DNA of 64,000 nucleotides from contig QVRM01002192.1 of the NCBI GenBank assembly GCA_003439945.1, forward strand, positions 3,584,001-3,648,000, written 5' to 3'. Under the pieces are notes generated by a model that was not told the origin of the DNA, searched no databases, and was given only the letters and a program-made list of their open reading frames with translations. The DNA is from Dermanyssus gallinae (lineage: Eukaryota > Arthropoda > Arachnida > Mesostigmata > Dermanyssidae). Shown piece after piece: positions 63,000 through 64,000 of this stretch. Numbering within the stretch: position 1 is the first letter of the stretch; each line of letters begins with the position of its first letter. The position numbers were made by a program, and so were the translations under genes.

Positions 63000-64000
63000 T
63001 CTGTTGTCTCCTTAACATATTATTAATCAGCGATATTGCCACAGCCTATGAAACTGCTCGCTTAGCGTTCAACCCTAAAATTAACATTGCCACATCCCCA
63101 AGCAATCTGCAACCCCTATTTGTTAGCTCATACTTACAACGAACGCTTAACAAAATTCTCTCTAGACGTCTCAAGAATTCTATTAAGCTTCTTCCAATCT
63201 AGTAAGCGTTTCTCCCCTATAATGATAGCTTCGAGAATCTTGCGGTTCTGATTGGCATCCTTAGCGATGCCAAGCCTGCAGGACGTGAGCTCAGACTTGC
63301 CTCAATCGACCTCCGTAAGGCGTTCGACTTCGTGAGTCATGACTCCGTCCTATGGTCACTCCGGACTCGCGGATATCCGGAGGTATCTATTAATTATATC
63401 GAACGCTTGTACCTCTCATCTAAAACTCTCATAGAATTTGGACAATAATGTCGCACTTTTCGGCCAACTAGGGGTGTCAGGCAGGGAGATCCTCTGTCCC
63501 CCTTTTATTTAATCTAGTTCTCGACGACATTCTTTTAAAATTAGATAAAACTAATATCGGGTACCAACTTGCTGATAACTTTCGCCGTGTGGGCTTAGCC
63601 TTTGCAAATGATCTCATCCTCCTAGCCTCCACGAAATCTACTCTCACACGGCTCCTTAATATTGCGGACCCCCTTTTGAAATCCCGAGGCCTTCAAATTA
63701 ATACTACTAAAAGCTTTACTATCTCCCACCCATTCAATAGGAAGGAGGGTAAAGGTTTTATTTATATCGTACCAGAATTTAACGTTGGAGAGCGGCAATT
63801 GGCAGTTAAATATATGAACGATCGATGGAGATATCTGGCAGTCGGCTTTGACAGCAATAGCAGAGTTGACTCCACCAAGGATATACTCCTTAATTTACTC
63901 AACAGACTCACGATAGCTCCCCTTAAACCCCACCAAACCTTATATTTTTGAAAGACCTTTTCATTTCCCGCCTCGTACATAAACTAGTCTCCAGTCCCAG
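63000..64000 (+). pseudogene. R2-clade reverse transcriptase, partial
   Basis: SYLQRTLNKILSRRLKNSIK at about 63130; LIGILSDAKPAGRELRLASI and DLRKAFDFVSHDSVLWSLRT (palm Asp) at about 63250-63370; INYIERLYLSSKTLIEFGQ; GVRQGDPLSP at about 63465; then frame 63589-63951 with GLAFANDLILLASTKSTLTR, where the active-site pair reads AND rather than ADD, and LLKSRGLQINTTKSFTISHP. A few frameshifts and stops. The sequence continues past 64000. Confidence 0.85.

Larger units (their letters stand above)
61340..64000 (+). mobile_element. R2-clade LINE, 5' two-thirds, running off the right edge
   Basis: In order: a C2H2 zinc finger (61499-61570), a G+C-rich stretch (61600-62090), a Myb-like domain (62275-62415), a pre-RT region and the RT (about 63000 on). 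This zinc finger-Myb-RT order is that of R2. The C-terminal knuckle and endonuclease would lie beyond the window; the truncated copy at 41.6 kb shows them. It is flanked on the left by (TA)n and a LINE, with no rDNA. Confidence 0.85.

Overview
This is eukaryotic, almost certainly arthropod, nuclear DNA. Long A+T-rich stretches, many (TA)n tracts, spliced exons with GT/AG borders and a dense graveyard of mobile elements (R1, R2, CR1/Jockey-like and other LINEs, BEL/Pao, mariner and maT transposons, tRNA-derived SINEs) all point that way. A chelicerate such as a mite or tick is my best guess, but this is inference. Most long open frames in the window are transposon relics or shadows of them.

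The main result is one host gene that is not apparent from open reading frames. Five minus-strand exons can be joined: 56370-56540 (TM5), 48933-49476 (long third intracellular loop), 40007-40142 (loop end and TM6 start), 21017-21195 (TM6 to TM7) and 17824-18019 (C-terminal tail and stop). All four junctions have GT/AG borders and matching phases, and the joined frame is open. It encodes roughly the last 407 residues of a class A neuropeptide receptor of the cholecystokinin/sulfakinin type. The exons for TM1-TM4 are not seen and probably lie beyond the right edge. The four introns (6.9, 8.8, 18.8 and 3.0 kb) hold most of the mobile elements described here.

Layout. 1-10 kb: DUF4817-type transposase relics, an R1-clade LINE on the minus strand (about 2.9-8.9 kb) split by a fragment of another retroelement, and a 58-bp perfect palindrome next to a foldback-family copy. 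10-17.8 kb: mostly anonymous DNA with two R1-like LINE 3' ends (12.8 and 16.4 kb) and a 36-37-bp tandem array. 17.8-21.2 kb: the last two receptor exons. 21.6-34.4 kb: LINE endonuclease and reverse transcriptase relics, a BEL/Pao remnant, a SINE and an R2 3' UTR fragment. 35.3-38.8 kb: a young 2.87-kb BEL/Pao derivative with 701-bp LTRs, inserted in an older LTR of its own family. 39.4-43.8 kb: a SINE, receptor exon 3, foldback copies, an R2 3' half and fragments of an RT-associated C-terminal module. 44-48 kb: LINE remnants and a maT (DD37D) transposon. 48-49.5 kb: a (TA)n block and the loop exon. 50-56.2 kb: SINEs and several LINE fragments. 56.4-57.8 kb: the TM5 exon, then a 1,067-bp foldback element. 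57.8-59.1 kb: a mariner with an intact transposase. 59.2-61.1 kb: a LINE. 61.3 kb to the edge: an R2-clade element with zinc finger, Myb and RT regions.

All calls come from reading and hand translation. Subfamily names and exact relic boundaries are approximate.
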